Source: Sphaerisporangium perillae (lineage in GTDB: Bacteria > Actinomycetota > Actinomycetes > Streptosporangiales > Streptosporangiaceae). From it: DNA of 64,000 nucleotides. The translations under genes were made by a program, and so were the position numbers. Below, in pieces: positions 51,767-59,524 of this stretch. The first letter of the stretch is position 1, and the number at the start of each line of letters is the position of its first letter. The notes under the pieces were generated by a model that saw nothing but the letters and a program-made list of their open reading frames with translations, searched no databases and was not told the origin of the DNA. The stretch covers positions 124,001 through 188,000 of the forward strand of contig NZ_JALLPO010000014.1 in assembly GCF_023276435.1 (NCBI RefSeq). Direction: 5' to 3'.

Positions 51767-51794
51767 ACTGTACGTCTGATCGATGATCGATCAA
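51767..51794 (-). promoter_or_regulatory. aceE promoter overlapped by a perfect 17-bp palindrome
   Basis: TGATCGATGATCGATCA (51777-51793) is a perfect 8-bp-arm dyad. On the minus strand TTGATC (51794-51789) and TACAGT (51772-51767) are 16 bases apart, so the dyad fills the promoter spacer, about 100 nt before aceE. A GntR (FadR-type) protein is encoded just upstream and is the likely binder. Confidence 0.65.
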
Positions 51795-51855
51795 AATACT
51801 TGCGACATATTCCGCTGGGCGTAAGAATAGCGATATTTGCCGCCAACCCCCGGCG

Positions 51856-52518
51856 TCAGGTCTCGGGGGTCGGGCGTCGCGGCGCGCAGGCCAGCACATG
51901 CTCCTTGACCAGCTCGCCCACCCGCGGATCCCGCCGCCGGAAGGCCTCCACCACCGCCTCGTGCTCCTCGGCGTAGGACTGCTGGTGTGTGCCCAGCCAC
52001 CGGATGGAGAGCGCCGTCCACACCTCGATGCCGAGCGACTCCCAGGTGTGCAGCAGCACGGCGTTCCCCGACGCCCGCACCAGCTCCCGGTGGAAGGCGA
52101 CCGTATGCCGGACCTGGGCCTCCGCATCGCTCCCGCGGTCGGCCTCGTACAGCGCGGCCACCTCGGGCTCCAGGACCGAGACGTCCTCGCCCAGCCGCGG
52201 CGCGGCCAGCTCCGCAGCGATCTGCTCCAGTCCCGCCCGCACCGGATAGATCTCCTCCAGGTCGGCCACGGTGAGATCGCGCACCCGGACCCCCTTGTTC
52301 GGCGCCGACTCGATCAGCCGGAGGGCCTCCAGCTCCCGCAGCGCCTCTCGGACGGGCGTCTGGCTGACCTCCAGCTCCACGGCGACCCGCCGCTCCACGA
52401 TGCGCTCGCCCGGCTTCCAGCGCCCGCTGACGATCCCCTCCACGATGTACTCGCGGATCTGCTCGCGCAGCGAGCGGACGACGGGCGACGCCATGAGTGC
52501 TCCTTGGGAGATCGCCAT
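51856..52518 (-). CDS. GntR/FadR-family regulator, PdhR-like position
   Basis: The 220-aa protein (212 aa from ATG 52494) has a GntR winged helix (SLREQIREYIVEGIVSGRW, VSQTPVREALRELEALRLI) and an all-helical FCD domain with EIYPVRAGLEQIAAELAA, HTVAFHRELVRASGN and EEHEAVVEAFRRRD, where the Asp/His metal ligands sit. It lies 190 bp upstream of aceE on the same strand, as PdhR does in enterobacteria. The start region is duplicated: two in-frame ATGs (52518 and 52494) each follow an AAGGAG. Control of aceE through the palindrome at 51777 is inferred. Confidence 0.9.
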   Translation of the reverse strand: MAISQGALMASPVVRSLREQIREYIVEGIVSGRWKPGERIVERRVAVELEVSQTPVREALRELEALRLIESAPNKGVRVRDLTVADLEEIYPVRAGLEQIAAELAAPRLGEDVSVLEPEVAALYEADRGSDAEAQVRHTVAFHRELVRASGNAVLLHTWESLGIEVWTALSIRWLGTHQQSYAEEHEAVVEAFRRRDPRVGELVKEHVLACAPRRPTPET

Positions 52519-52537
52519 GATTGCTCCTTGGGAGATC
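52490..52537. repeat. 24-bp tandem duplication of the GntR ribosome site and start codon
   Basis: The plus-strand unit GCCATGA(G/T)TGCTCCTTGG plus GAGATC occurs at 52490-52513 and 52514-52537, differing at one base. Being 24 bases, it adds exactly eight codons and keeps the frame. Confidence 0.92.
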
Positions 52538-52787
52538 GCCGCCTGCCCGGCCCATGCGGCCAGGCCCCGAGCCGCGACGCCGGTGCCCGTATCGGCGGAC
52601 CGGGCCGAGGAGGATCGGTGAGCGGTCATCTGCCACCGAGCCTAGTACGCCAGCCGCCCCGGACCCGGCACAAGCCATACCCCGCTGGGCGACCACCTGG
52701 AACGAGAACGCTGCTTGACGTCCGGCCCCCGGGAGCGGTAGCACTACGCCTGGGTGCCGGGGATCGGGTCGCGGAGTTCGGCCGCGG

Positions 52788-53816
52788 TCAGCTGGATTCG
52801 CTGGACCTGGCCCACAGGTTGATGCCGGACTCCACCGCGTCCTGGTCGATCAGGGCGAGCTCGTCCTCGGTGAAGTCGGGCCGCCGCAGGCAGGCCAGGC
52901 TGTCCTCGAGTTGGGCGACGCTGCTGGCGCCGATGAGGACGGACGTGACGCGCTGGTCGCGCAGCGCCCAGACCAGCGCCATCTGCGCCAGCGTCTGGCC
53001 GCGCTTGGCCGCCAGGTCGTTGAGGGCCCGCACGTGCGCCAGCGTTTCCTCGGTCAGCAGGTCGGGGGCCAGCGACTTGCCCTGGGCCGCCCGCGACCGG
53101 GGCGGAATGCCGTCGAGATACTTGTCGGTGAGCATCCCCTGCGCCAAGGGCGAGAAGGCGATGCAGCCCACTCCCTCCTCACCCAGGGTGTCCAGGAGAC
53201 CATTCTCGATCCAGCGGTTGAGCATGGAGTACGAGGGCTGGTGGATCAGCAGCGGCGTGCCCATCTCCCGCAGGATCGCCGCGGCCTGGGCGGTGTGCTG
53301 GGGCGAGTAGGACGAGATGCCCGCGTACAACGCCTTGCCGGAGCGCACCGCGTGGTCCAGCGCGCCCATTGTCTCCTCCAGCGGCGTGCCCGGATCGAAC
53401 CGGTGGCTGTAGAAGATGTCCACGTAGTCCACGCCCATGCGGGCCAGTGACTGGTCGAGGCTGGCCAGGAGGTACTTGCGCGACCCCCAGTCGCCATACG
53501 GCCCCGGCCACATGTCGTACCCGGCCTTCGTGGAAAGGACGATCTCGTCACGGTATCGGGCGAAGTCCTCGCGGAACAGCCGTCCGAAGTTGGTCTCGGC
53601 CGAGCCGTAGGGCGGGCCGTAGTTGTTGGCCAGGTCGAAATGGGTGACGCCCAGGTCGAAGGCACGGCGCAGAATCGCACGCTGGGTCGAAAGCGGCCGG
53701 TCGTCCCCGAAGTTGTGCCACAGCCCCAGCGAGATGGCGGGCAGCTTGAGACCGCTTCGCCCACACCGGCGGTAGGGAAGCCGGTCATAACGATCGTCGG
53801 TGGCGTGGTAAGTCAT
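52788..53816 (-). CDS. Aldo/keto reductase, YghZ/GpgS (L-glyceraldehyde 3-phosphate reductase) type
   Basis: The 342-aa product has the AKR14 features: LPAISLGLWHNFGDDRPLST, tetrad Asp/Tyr in FDLANNYGPPYGSAE, Lys in VLSTKAGYDMWPGPYGDWGS and His in DIFYSHRFDPGTPL. The C-terminal motif is TSVLIGASSVAQLEDSL. YghZ-type enzymes reduce L-glyceraldehyde 3-phosphate and toxic aldehydes with NADPH. ATG 53816 follows GAGGACC. It stands alone; 271 bp separate it from the GntR gene. Confidence 0.92.
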   Translation of the reverse strand: MTYHATDDRYDRLPYRRCGRSGLKLPAISLGLWHNFGDDRPLSTQRAILRRAFDLGVTHFDLANNYGPPYGSAETNFGRLFREDFARYRDEIVLSTKAGYDMWPGPYGDWGSRKYLLASLDQSLARMGVDYVDIFYSHRFDPGTPLEETMGALDHAVRSGKALYAGISSYSPQHTAQAAAILREMGTPLLIHQPSYSMLNRWIENGLLDTLGEEGVGCIAFSPLAQGMLTDKYLDGIPPRSRAAQGKSLAPDLLTEETLAHVRALNDLAAKRGQTLAQMALVWALRDQRVTSVLIGASSVAQLEDSLACLRRPDFTEDELALIDQDAVESGINLWARSSESS

Positions 53817-54274
53817 CTGGTCCTCACGTTTGGATCGAAAGGGGGTGCCGGCAGCGTGGGCCTTTGGTGGGTCGCCTCGCGTCGGACCTCCGCCAGGGAT
53901 CCGTGGACGAGGCGTCCGCCCCTCCATGACCGGCCGTCCATCGGCGAGCACGGTCCGTACGTCGGCGGTGGACCCGAATACACAATATGACGCGAGACCA
54001 GGGGGGTTTCATGCGGGTCCGAAGGGAGCGCGGGAGGGTGACGGGCCCAGCCCGAGCCGGGCTCGCACGGCGGGCGTGAGGCGGGGCGGGAATCGTCCGG
54101 GGTGTTATGTGGCCCGATTTCGATACTGCGGTCTGGTCAGGCGGAACGCCCGCTGTTTCTGGGCCACAGCGGGCTGTTCTCCAGTCCCAAGGCATTCGAA
54201 CACACCGTCCGCGTGTACCTGGACACGGTCGGCGGGACGGTGGTCGCTGCATGGGAAATGCGGATCATCGGCCG
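53817..54274. other. Intergenic region, 458 bp
   Basis: The only protein-like stretch is a 60-codon frame on the plus strand (54102-54284; SGLFSSPKAFEHTVRVYLDT near its middle), which overlaps the toxin gene end and has no clear ribosome site. I regard it as a possible relic of unknown origin. The rest shows nothing. Confidence 0.35.
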
Positions 54275-54547
54275 CTATGGGTGATAGGCGTCGCGGCGGT
54301 GTTTAATGGTCTGGATCGTCACGGTGTGTTTGTCTTCATCGATGCGGTAGGCCACGCGGTAGGTCCCGCGGCGGGCTACGTGGAGCCCTTCGTACGGCTC
54401 CTGGAGAGGCTTGCCGACACGCCATGGCTCCCGGGCGATCGCACCGGTGATCAATTCCCAGGCTGCTGCCGCCACGGTCACGGGGAGTCCGGATTCGAGG
54501 GCGCGGCGAGCGGGCGGGTCGAGGAGAATGGTGTATCGGTCGCTCAC
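54275..54547 (-). CDS. RelE/ParE-family toxin
   Basis: The 90-aa protein has the RelE pattern: YTILLDPPARRALESGLP, WRVGKPLQEPYEGLHVAR, RGTYRVAYRIDEDKHTVTI and a final KHRRDAYHP. RelE-family toxins cleave mRNA in the ribosome (RelE/YoeB branch) or poison gyrase (ParE branch); the basic C-terminal KHRR with Tyr favours the RelE branch. GTG 54547 overlaps the antitoxin stop by four bases (GTGA), typical of a two-gene toxin-antitoxin unit. Confidence 0.9.
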   Translation of the reverse strand: MSDRYTILLDPPARRALESGLPVTVAAAAWELITGAIAREPWRVGKPLQEPYEGLHVARRGTYRVAYRIDEDKHTVTIQTIKHRRDAYHP

Positions 54548-54831
54548 GCGCTCGCCCTGCCGAGGCGAGCGGCCATGACGGCGGCCATCTCCTCCTCGGT
54601 GGTCACGTCGCCTCGCGCTTCGGCAGCGGCGGCCTCGACCAGGTCGGCTCGCATCTCCGGATCGGCGAGGATCTCCAGGGTTTCCTGCAAGGAGTCCCAC
54701 TCGGCCACGGACAGGATTACGGCATGTGGCCGCCCGTTACGGGTCAGGGTGAAGTGGTCATGCTCGCGAGCGGCCCGGTCGGCCAGCTCGGTCAGCCGAT
54801 CCTTCGCCTCGCTGATCGGGATGAGTTCCAT
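54544..54831 (-). CDS. Phd/YefM-family antitoxin
   Basis: The 95-aa protein starts with the DNA-binding Phd fold (MELIPISEAKDRLTELADRA, then HFTLTRNGRPHAVILSVAEW) and ends with an acidic-then-Ala-rich helix that should wrap the toxin (EMRADLVEAAAAEARGDVTT). Antitoxin first, toxin second, with overlap, gives autoregulation by conditional cooperativity in this family. ATG 54831 has only a weak ribosome site (GAGGTAATG is on the opposite strand). Confidence 0.9.
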   Translation of the reverse strand: MELIPISEAKDRLTELADRAAREHDHFTLTRNGRPHAVILSVAEWDSLQETLEILADPEMRADLVEAAAAEARGDVTTEEEMAAVMAARLGRASA

Positions 54832-54870
54832 GAGGTAATGATAACTCTCTGGCTCGAATATCGGCCAAGT

Positions 54871-55040
54871 GTCCGGCCAGCATCCTCCGTCATGATGGTG
54901 GACCTGGCGTCCAACAACCCTGACAGCCTGTTCGAACCCCCTCCGGGCCGGATTGCGGACATCCCGCTGATCGATCTGCTCAACGAGACGGTGGATCTCA
55001 CACCCGCACACCACGTCGCGGCATTCCACATCGATCAGCG
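54871..55040 (+). pseudogene. N6-adenine DNA methylase relic
   Basis: The plus strand reads VRPASSVMMVDLASNNPDSL, then RIADIPLIDLLNETVDLTPA and HHVAA. This is the conserved join between methylase core and specificity region, comparable to RTVPIIELIDEDIDVTPARH in the intact methylase at 7.4-9.2 kb. No start, core or downstream part survives. It overlaps the 3' end of the minus-strand gene at 54998. Confidence 0.65.
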
Positions 55041-55522
55041 CGAGACCCAGTCGTCGAGGACGCGGGGTGCCAGGACCACCTGTCAAGGTAGGCGCCGTCG
55101 CTCCCGATGGCATCTCGGATCACGATGAATCCGAGGTCGCGAAGCGCCTGCTCGATCTCATCCTGCTTCTCGATCGGATATAGGTACTCGGCGGGAAAGT
55201 AGTCCACTCCCCATCCGTCATCGCGGACACCGAAGCGCTCGGCGATCTCGGTCGGCATCCACTCATCGGTGGCGAGGTGCAACGGGATGCGTTCGTTGTA
55301 CTGATACTCGTACCATTCCTGCTCGTTGAAGTGCTCGTCCACGTCCTCCTCGGCAGGGGCCGGCGGTTCGTAGGGCAGGCTGTTCTCCCACTCCTTGAGT
55401 ACGACGAACAGCCCCGGCGGGCCGAAGCTGTTGTCGACGACCATCGTGGCGAACGGCCAGATCGCCAAAATCTCCGCCGCCGTACGGCGCGGTGCGCCGG
55501 TCAGTTCGGGCACAACTCTCAC
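54998..55522 (-). CDS. Unknown 174-aa acidic protein coupled to the large TPR gene
   Basis: No family is recognised. The reliable part is RVVPELTGAPRRTAAEILAI, then VVDNSFGPPGLFVVLKEW, an acidic EEDVDEHFNEQEWYEYQYNE stretch, and DYFPAEYLYPIEKQDEIEQA ending with GFIVIRDA. The last 35 residues are unlike the rest and are antisense to the methylase relic, so the natural end may have been lost. GTG 55522 overlaps the TPR stop (GTGA), implying that the two proteins work together, perhaps as effector and sensor. The high Trp/Tyr and acid content is noteworthy. Confidence 0.6.
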   Translation of the reverse strand: MRVVPELTGAPRRTAAEILAIWPFATMVVDNSFGPPGLFVVLKEWENSLPYEPPAPAEEDVDEHFNEQEWYEYQYNERIPLHLATDEWMPTEIAERFGVRDDGWGVDYFPAEYLYPIEKQDEIEQALRDLGFIVIRDAIGSDGAYLDRWSWHPASSTTGSRADRCGMPRRGVRV

Positions 55523-58500
55523 GCTTCTTCGTAAGGTTCGATCGCGTCGGCTGTCCGTCCGATACGGGTCACGAGGTCGGCGAGTGACTGTACGGCTCGC
55601 GCCTCGTGCTGTCGCAGGTCGGGATCGTCCTTCACGGCCAGCTCGTACAGCCCCAGCGCCTTGCGTACGTAGGCGACTGCCTCTTCCAGATAGCCGAGTC
55701 GCTTCATGGCGTTCCCCGCGTCCTCCCAGGCCTGGGCCTGGAAGACCAGGAACTCCGGGCGGCCGGATTCGACGAGGTCGCGCAGCATGGCGGCGGCGCC
55801 AATGCTCTCCAGCCACGCCCATTCGAACTGGCCGGCTCTCATGCGCGCCGGGCCCAGCCTGCGCAAGGTAAGAGCCACGTCGCCGATGTTCCCTTCCTCC
55901 TCCCGCACGGCGACGATGAGGCGCAGCGACGCCACCTCCTCTTCGGGGCGGCCGAGCCGGCACAGCGCATCTGCCAGAGCGCTCAGTGAGAGAGCGAGCC
56001 AGTCCAGGACGTCACCGGCGTGCACGAATCGGACGTCCCTGGTGGCCTCGGCCAGCTCATGGAGGCCCTTCGCGATCTCGGGACGGAACTCGACGGAGTC
56101 GGCGAGCAGGTTGTACTCGCGTTCCAGGTCACCCGCCGTACAGCGTCTCTCGGGAGCGGCGCCGGGTGCGGCGTCTGTGGCAAGCTCGAGCGCTCGTAGG
56201 CGGGCTTCCTCGGCAGGACGCGTTCGGCCGAGAGCGAGCAAGATCTGACTCTGCTGCTGCAGGGCTTCGCTGAGGAGTGACCGGAACCTCTGAGGGCTGA
56301 CGGCGGTCAGCCGCTCACGGATGGACACCGCCCGTCCGGCCGCGCCGAGGGCTTCGATCGGGCGGCCGCAGGCGAGCAGGTAGCCGGCCAAGTCGTGAAG
56401 CAGCACGCCGAGCTCATGAAGGTGAGGGTCGAGGTCGTCGTCGGCGATCGGCTCCAGCAGCGCGATGCCTCGCCGCGCCAGCCGTACGGCTTCCGCGGGC
56501 TGGCCGAGCTGTGCGCGGCACCAGGCGAGCCGGTCCAGGCAGAAGGCGTGCAACCCCGGCACCTCGGGGAAGGTGGCTGCCAGAGACTCGGCGCGTTCGG
56601 CCGCCTCCGCCGCCTCCACGATGCGCTTAGTGCCGGTCAGGGAGCCGCACAGGTCGACGAGCGCCTCGGCCAGTTCCACGCCCGGCTCGTCGTGCGCCTC
56701 GAAGACCTCGACCCTGATGGCCGCCGCCCGCGCGGCGTCCTCGAACCTACCGGTGGCCGACGCGTACTCGGCGGCCGCGCGCAGGGAGAGCAGCAGGTCG
56801 GACTCGATGGCGTCAGGATCCTTGGCGTGCAGCCCGTACCGGATGCCCGCGGCGCGGTCGGCTGTCGTCCAGGCGAGGTCGAGGTGGCCGAGAGCGGCGT
56901 GGTAACCGGAGAGGTTGTGCAGTACGACGGCCAGATTGCGCAGATGCTTCGGCTCGTCCGCGATCAGACGATCGTAGATGGCCACCGCGCGTTCAGCGTT
57001 GTCGCGGGCACTCTCTTCTTGACCGAACACGTGCAGGCGGACGGCCAGGCTGTTGAGGGCGTTGGCCAGCTCGTGCGGTTGATCGGTGTGTTTGTAGAGG
57101 GTGACGGATTCCTGGCTCGCCGCCGCGGCCTCCTCGGCGCGTCCGAGGGTGCCGAGTTTGTTGGCCAGGTTGTTCCACGCCCCGGCCAGTGGCGGCCGGA
57201 ACGTGTCGGGGTCCTGATCGAAGAGCTCTTCCCACATCTCCAGCGCGGCGCGGGCGGCATGTTCGGCCTGTTCGTCTCGGCCGGTGCCGGCCAGGCTGCT
57301 GCCAAGGTGTCCGAGGGCCCGTGCGAGGGTCTCGCGGTCCTCGGACTTCTTCGCGACCTCGACAGCGCGCTCGGCGCTGCGCAGGGCCAGCTCGTGGCGT
57401 CCGCACTGGAAGTCCAGCTCGGCCAGCCTGCCCAGAAGGTCCGCGTACGGCACGGCACAGCTGTGGTCGGCCCGGGTGAGCACCTTGTAGACGCGAGCCG
57501 CCGTGACGGCCACAGCCGCGGCGTCGCTCAGAAGTCCTTCGTCGGCTAGGACCCCGGTCAGGTGGGCCAGTTCCGGGGCGAGTCCCGGCCATATCTCTTC
57601 GCTGTTGGGGACGGCAGCGAGGTAGGCATCCTTCGCCTCGAGCAGACGGCCATGCTCGAGCAGTCGCCTGCCGTATACCCACGTGACGAGCGCCCGCACC
57701 ATCTGAGCGTCGGAGCCAAGGCTGTCCGCGATTTGTACGGCCTCCGCCGCTACGTTCAACGCCTCTTCGTCTCGGTCGAGAGACGACAGGGGGTCGGAGA
57801 TGAGCTGGAGAACCAGCGCGAGCTGGAGGGAACAGGCAGGTTGCTGGTCGGCGATGTCGCGAAGGATGCTGGCCGCCTCGTACCCGGCGTCCACCGCCTC
57901 GCTCGCCTGGCCGAGGCCGACTAGGGCGCTCGCCCGGTCGCGCAGCATCATCGCGTGATGGAACCGGCAGTCGGCCTCCACCATGGCGATGAGTGACACG
58001 CCCAGGTCGGTGACGGTGAGGACCTCACTCGCCTCGCCGCATCGCAGGAGGAGGTCTGACTGCTCATAGCAGGTCAGGGCGAGGTCCAGTTGGATTCGTG
58101 GGTTGTCCGGGACGCAGAGCTCGTAGCACCGGAGCGCTTCCCGCTTGGCGGCGACGGCTTCCTCCAGCCGTCCCAGCTCGGCGAGGTTGGTGCCGCAGTC
58201 GCGTACGGCTCGCGCGTAGAAGCCGAGGTGACGCGTATCCATTGAGATGTGGGGGCGCAGGACATCGGCACATTCCTCGGCGACCTCCAGGGCTTCCGCG
58301 TGGCGTCCCTGACCGGTCAGGAGCCAGGCCAGCATGCCGAGTGCGTTGGCGAAGTCCAGCAGATCCGACTCGCGCCTCGGGCGTAGCAGTCCGACGACGA
58401 TCCGCCTGGCCAGGATCAAGTCGTCCGTGCGACCGAGACGCTCGAACTCCTCGCCGAGACGGATCACCTCATCCGTCAGGGCGTACAGGTCTTCGGTGAT

Positions 58501-58638
58501 GCCGATCCCCGGGATGGTCAGTGGAACCGGAATATCCGCGGCGCGAGACACCAACTCCGCGATGGCGCGGGCGACCTCGGCGTCGAACAGGTCCGGGGAG
58601 AGCTCCCCGATGTGGGAGTAGACCTCGGCGAGCTCCAT
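55519..58638 (-). CDS. Large TPR-repeat protein (1039 aa)
   Basis: The protein is built nearly throughout of about 20 TPR-like units, for example GRHAEALEVAEECADVLRPH, GRLEEAVAAKREALRCYELC, GRAEEAAAASQESVTLYKHT and GYLEEAVAYVRKALGLYELA. No enzymatic domain, signal peptide or membrane helix is seen. Such all-TPR proteins act as scaffolds or ligand sensors. The C-terminal 25 residues overlap nothing except the next gene's start. ATG 58638 has only a weak ribosome site. An inverted repeat and a TTGTGC promoter lie 40-80 bp upstream. It differs in length and organisation from the TPR protein in the helicase block. Confidence 0.87.
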   Translation of the reverse strand: MELAEVYSHIGELSPDLFDAEVARAIAELVSRAADIPVPLTIPGIGITEDLYALTDEVIRLGEEFERLGRTDDLILARRIVVGLLRPRRESDLLDFANALGMLAWLLTGQGRHAEALEVAEECADVLRPHISMDTRHLGFYARAVRDCGTNLAELGRLEEAVAAKREALRCYELCVPDNPRIQLDLALTCYEQSDLLLRCGEASEVLTVTDLGVSLIAMVEADCRFHHAMMLRDRASALVGLGQASEAVDAGYEAASILRDIADQQPACSLQLALVLQLISDPLSSLDRDEEALNVAAEAVQIADSLGSDAQMVRALVTWVYGRRLLEHGRLLEAKDAYLAAVPNSEEIWPGLAPELAHLTGVLADEGLLSDAAAVAVTAARVYKVLTRADHSCAVPYADLLGRLAELDFQCGRHELALRSAERAVEVAKKSEDRETLARALGHLGSSLAGTGRDEQAEHAARAALEMWEELFDQDPDTFRPPLAGAWNNLANKLGTLGRAEEAAAASQESVTLYKHTDQPHELANALNSLAVRLHVFGQEESARDNAERAVAIYDRLIADEPKHLRNLAVVLHNLSGYHAALGHLDLAWTTADRAAGIRYGLHAKDPDAIESDLLLSLRAAAEYASATGRFEDAARAAAIRVEVFEAHDEPGVELAEALVDLCGSLTGTKRIVEAAEAAERAESLAATFPEVPGLHAFCLDRLAWCRAQLGQPAEAVRLARRGIALLEPIADDDLDPHLHELGVLLHDLAGYLLACGRPIEALGAAGRAVSIRERLTAVSPQRFRSLLSEALQQQSQILLALGRTRPAEEARLRALELATDAAPGAAPERRCTAGDLEREYNLLADSVEFRPEIAKGLHELAEATRDVRFVHAGDVLDWLALSLSALADALCRLGRPEEEVASLRLIVAVREEEGNIGDVALTLRRLGPARMRAGQFEWAWLESIGAAAMLRDLVESGRPEFLVFQAQAWEDAGNAMKRLGYLEEAVAYVRKALGLYELAVKDDPDLRQHEARAVQSLADLVTRIGRTADAIEPYEEA

Positions 58639-58675
58639 GGACGTGCGTTATCCCTTCGCTTGGAACGCGACAATG

Positions 58676-58718
58676 GACAGATCATTCCGGATGAATGGGC
58701 ACAAAGTACATATGTGCC
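58676..58718 (-). promoter_or_regulatory. TPR gene promoter with GGCACA-N9-TGTGCC dyad
   Basis: GGCACA (58698-58703) and TGTGCC (58713-58718) form a 6-bp-arm dyad. On the minus strand TTGTGC (58704-58699) and TCTGTC (58681-58676) are 17 bases apart, about 40 nt before the ATG. The spacer contains CATTC-ATCCG-GAATG, a second small dyad. Confidence 0.5.
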
Positions 58719-58902
58719 ATGCAGATCGACCGAGATACGCAGGTCGGTGATGACCAGATGGCGTGCCAGGCGTGCGGCAGGGTGGCGATCTGGATGAGGG
58801 GCTCAAGCCTGGCTTGTACGGCAGACGTCTCGGGTCAGCCATACAAGACAGGCGGTCAGAGGTTCAGGCGGCCGGCGAGACCGCTGTCAGCCTCAGCCGG
58901 AA

Positions 58903-59442
58903 TCAGGCGGCGTGCTGCGTGTGCAGTTCGAGACAGACCACGTCGGAGACGGCGGCGGACAGCCGACGGCTGAGGGAGCCGGGGCGGGAGACGACGGTCA
59001 CGTGCAGGCCGGATTCCCTCAGCCAGTGGGCGAGGTCGACGAAGTAGCCGTCTCCGGAGCCGATGACGACGCGTTCGAACCGCAGGTCGATGCGGTCGTC
59101 GTACGCCGTCTCTCCCAGCGCCTGGTCGGCGCCGTCAGGGCCGGGCCGCGTCAGCAACCGCGCTCCGGGGAACGCGATCCCGACCGCCACGAGCGCGGCG
59201 GGGTTCACCGCCACCACGTAGTGGTCCATCTCTCCTACAGGCACGACCGCCTCGTACACCGTCATCACCTCCTCGACCTCACAGGTCGTGGGGTGAGATC
59301 CGCCCACGAGATTCTCGATGTCGATCAGGTGCATGGCCCGGCCATGCCGCAGCGACTCCTGGTGTTCGGAGGAACGCGAACGGCGGCTCGTCCGCGAGGT
59401 GCGGGCGCGGTACTCGTCCAGGTGCGTGACGGGGGTGATCAC
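58903..59442 (-). CDS. NYN-domain (PIN-like) putative ribonuclease
   Basis: The 179-aa protein has a basic 35-residue start, then the NYN core: MHLIDIENLVGGS (first Asp and Asn), DDRIDLRFERVVIGSGDGYF (Asp-Gly catalytic motif) and a C-terminal LHVTVVSRPGSLSRRL. NYN domains are Mg2+-dependent RNases. Its acidic positions look complete. The promoter-like element at 59486-59514 lies 45 bp upstream. It is upstream of, and codirectional with, the TPR gene with a 264-bp gap. ATG 59442 or an internal ATG at about 59334 (MHLIDIEN) could be the start. Confidence 0.85.
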   Translation of the reverse strand: MITPVTHLDEYRARTSRTSRRSRSSEHQESLRHGRAMHLIDIENLVGGSHPTTCEVEEVMTVYEAVVPVGEMDHYVVAVNPAALVAVGIAFPGARLLTRPGPDGADQALGETAYDDRIDLRFERVVIGSGDGYFVDLAHWLRESGLHVTVVSRPGSLSRRLSAAVSDVVCLELHTQHAA

Positions 59443-59485
59443 GATCCAGGTCCTTTCGACGGTGCGCTCGTGTGCCTACACTCAC

Positions 59486-59514
59486 ATTAGAGCATGTGTG
59501 AACTCCATGCACAA
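59486..59514 (-). promoter_or_regulatory. NYN gene promoter with TTGTGCAT...TTCACA core
   Basis: TTGTGC (59514-59509) and TCTAAT (59491-59486) are 17 bases apart on the minus strand. TGTGCAT and TTCACACATG in the spacer match the element at 18219-18247 at 21 of 27 positions. Confidence 0.6.
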
Positions 59515-59524
59515 AGAAGTATTT

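Noticed and set aside
54102-54284. 60-codon plus-strand frame as a gene
   Set aside because: It has no ribosome site, overlaps the toxin gene end and shows no family; kept only as a note in the gap entry.
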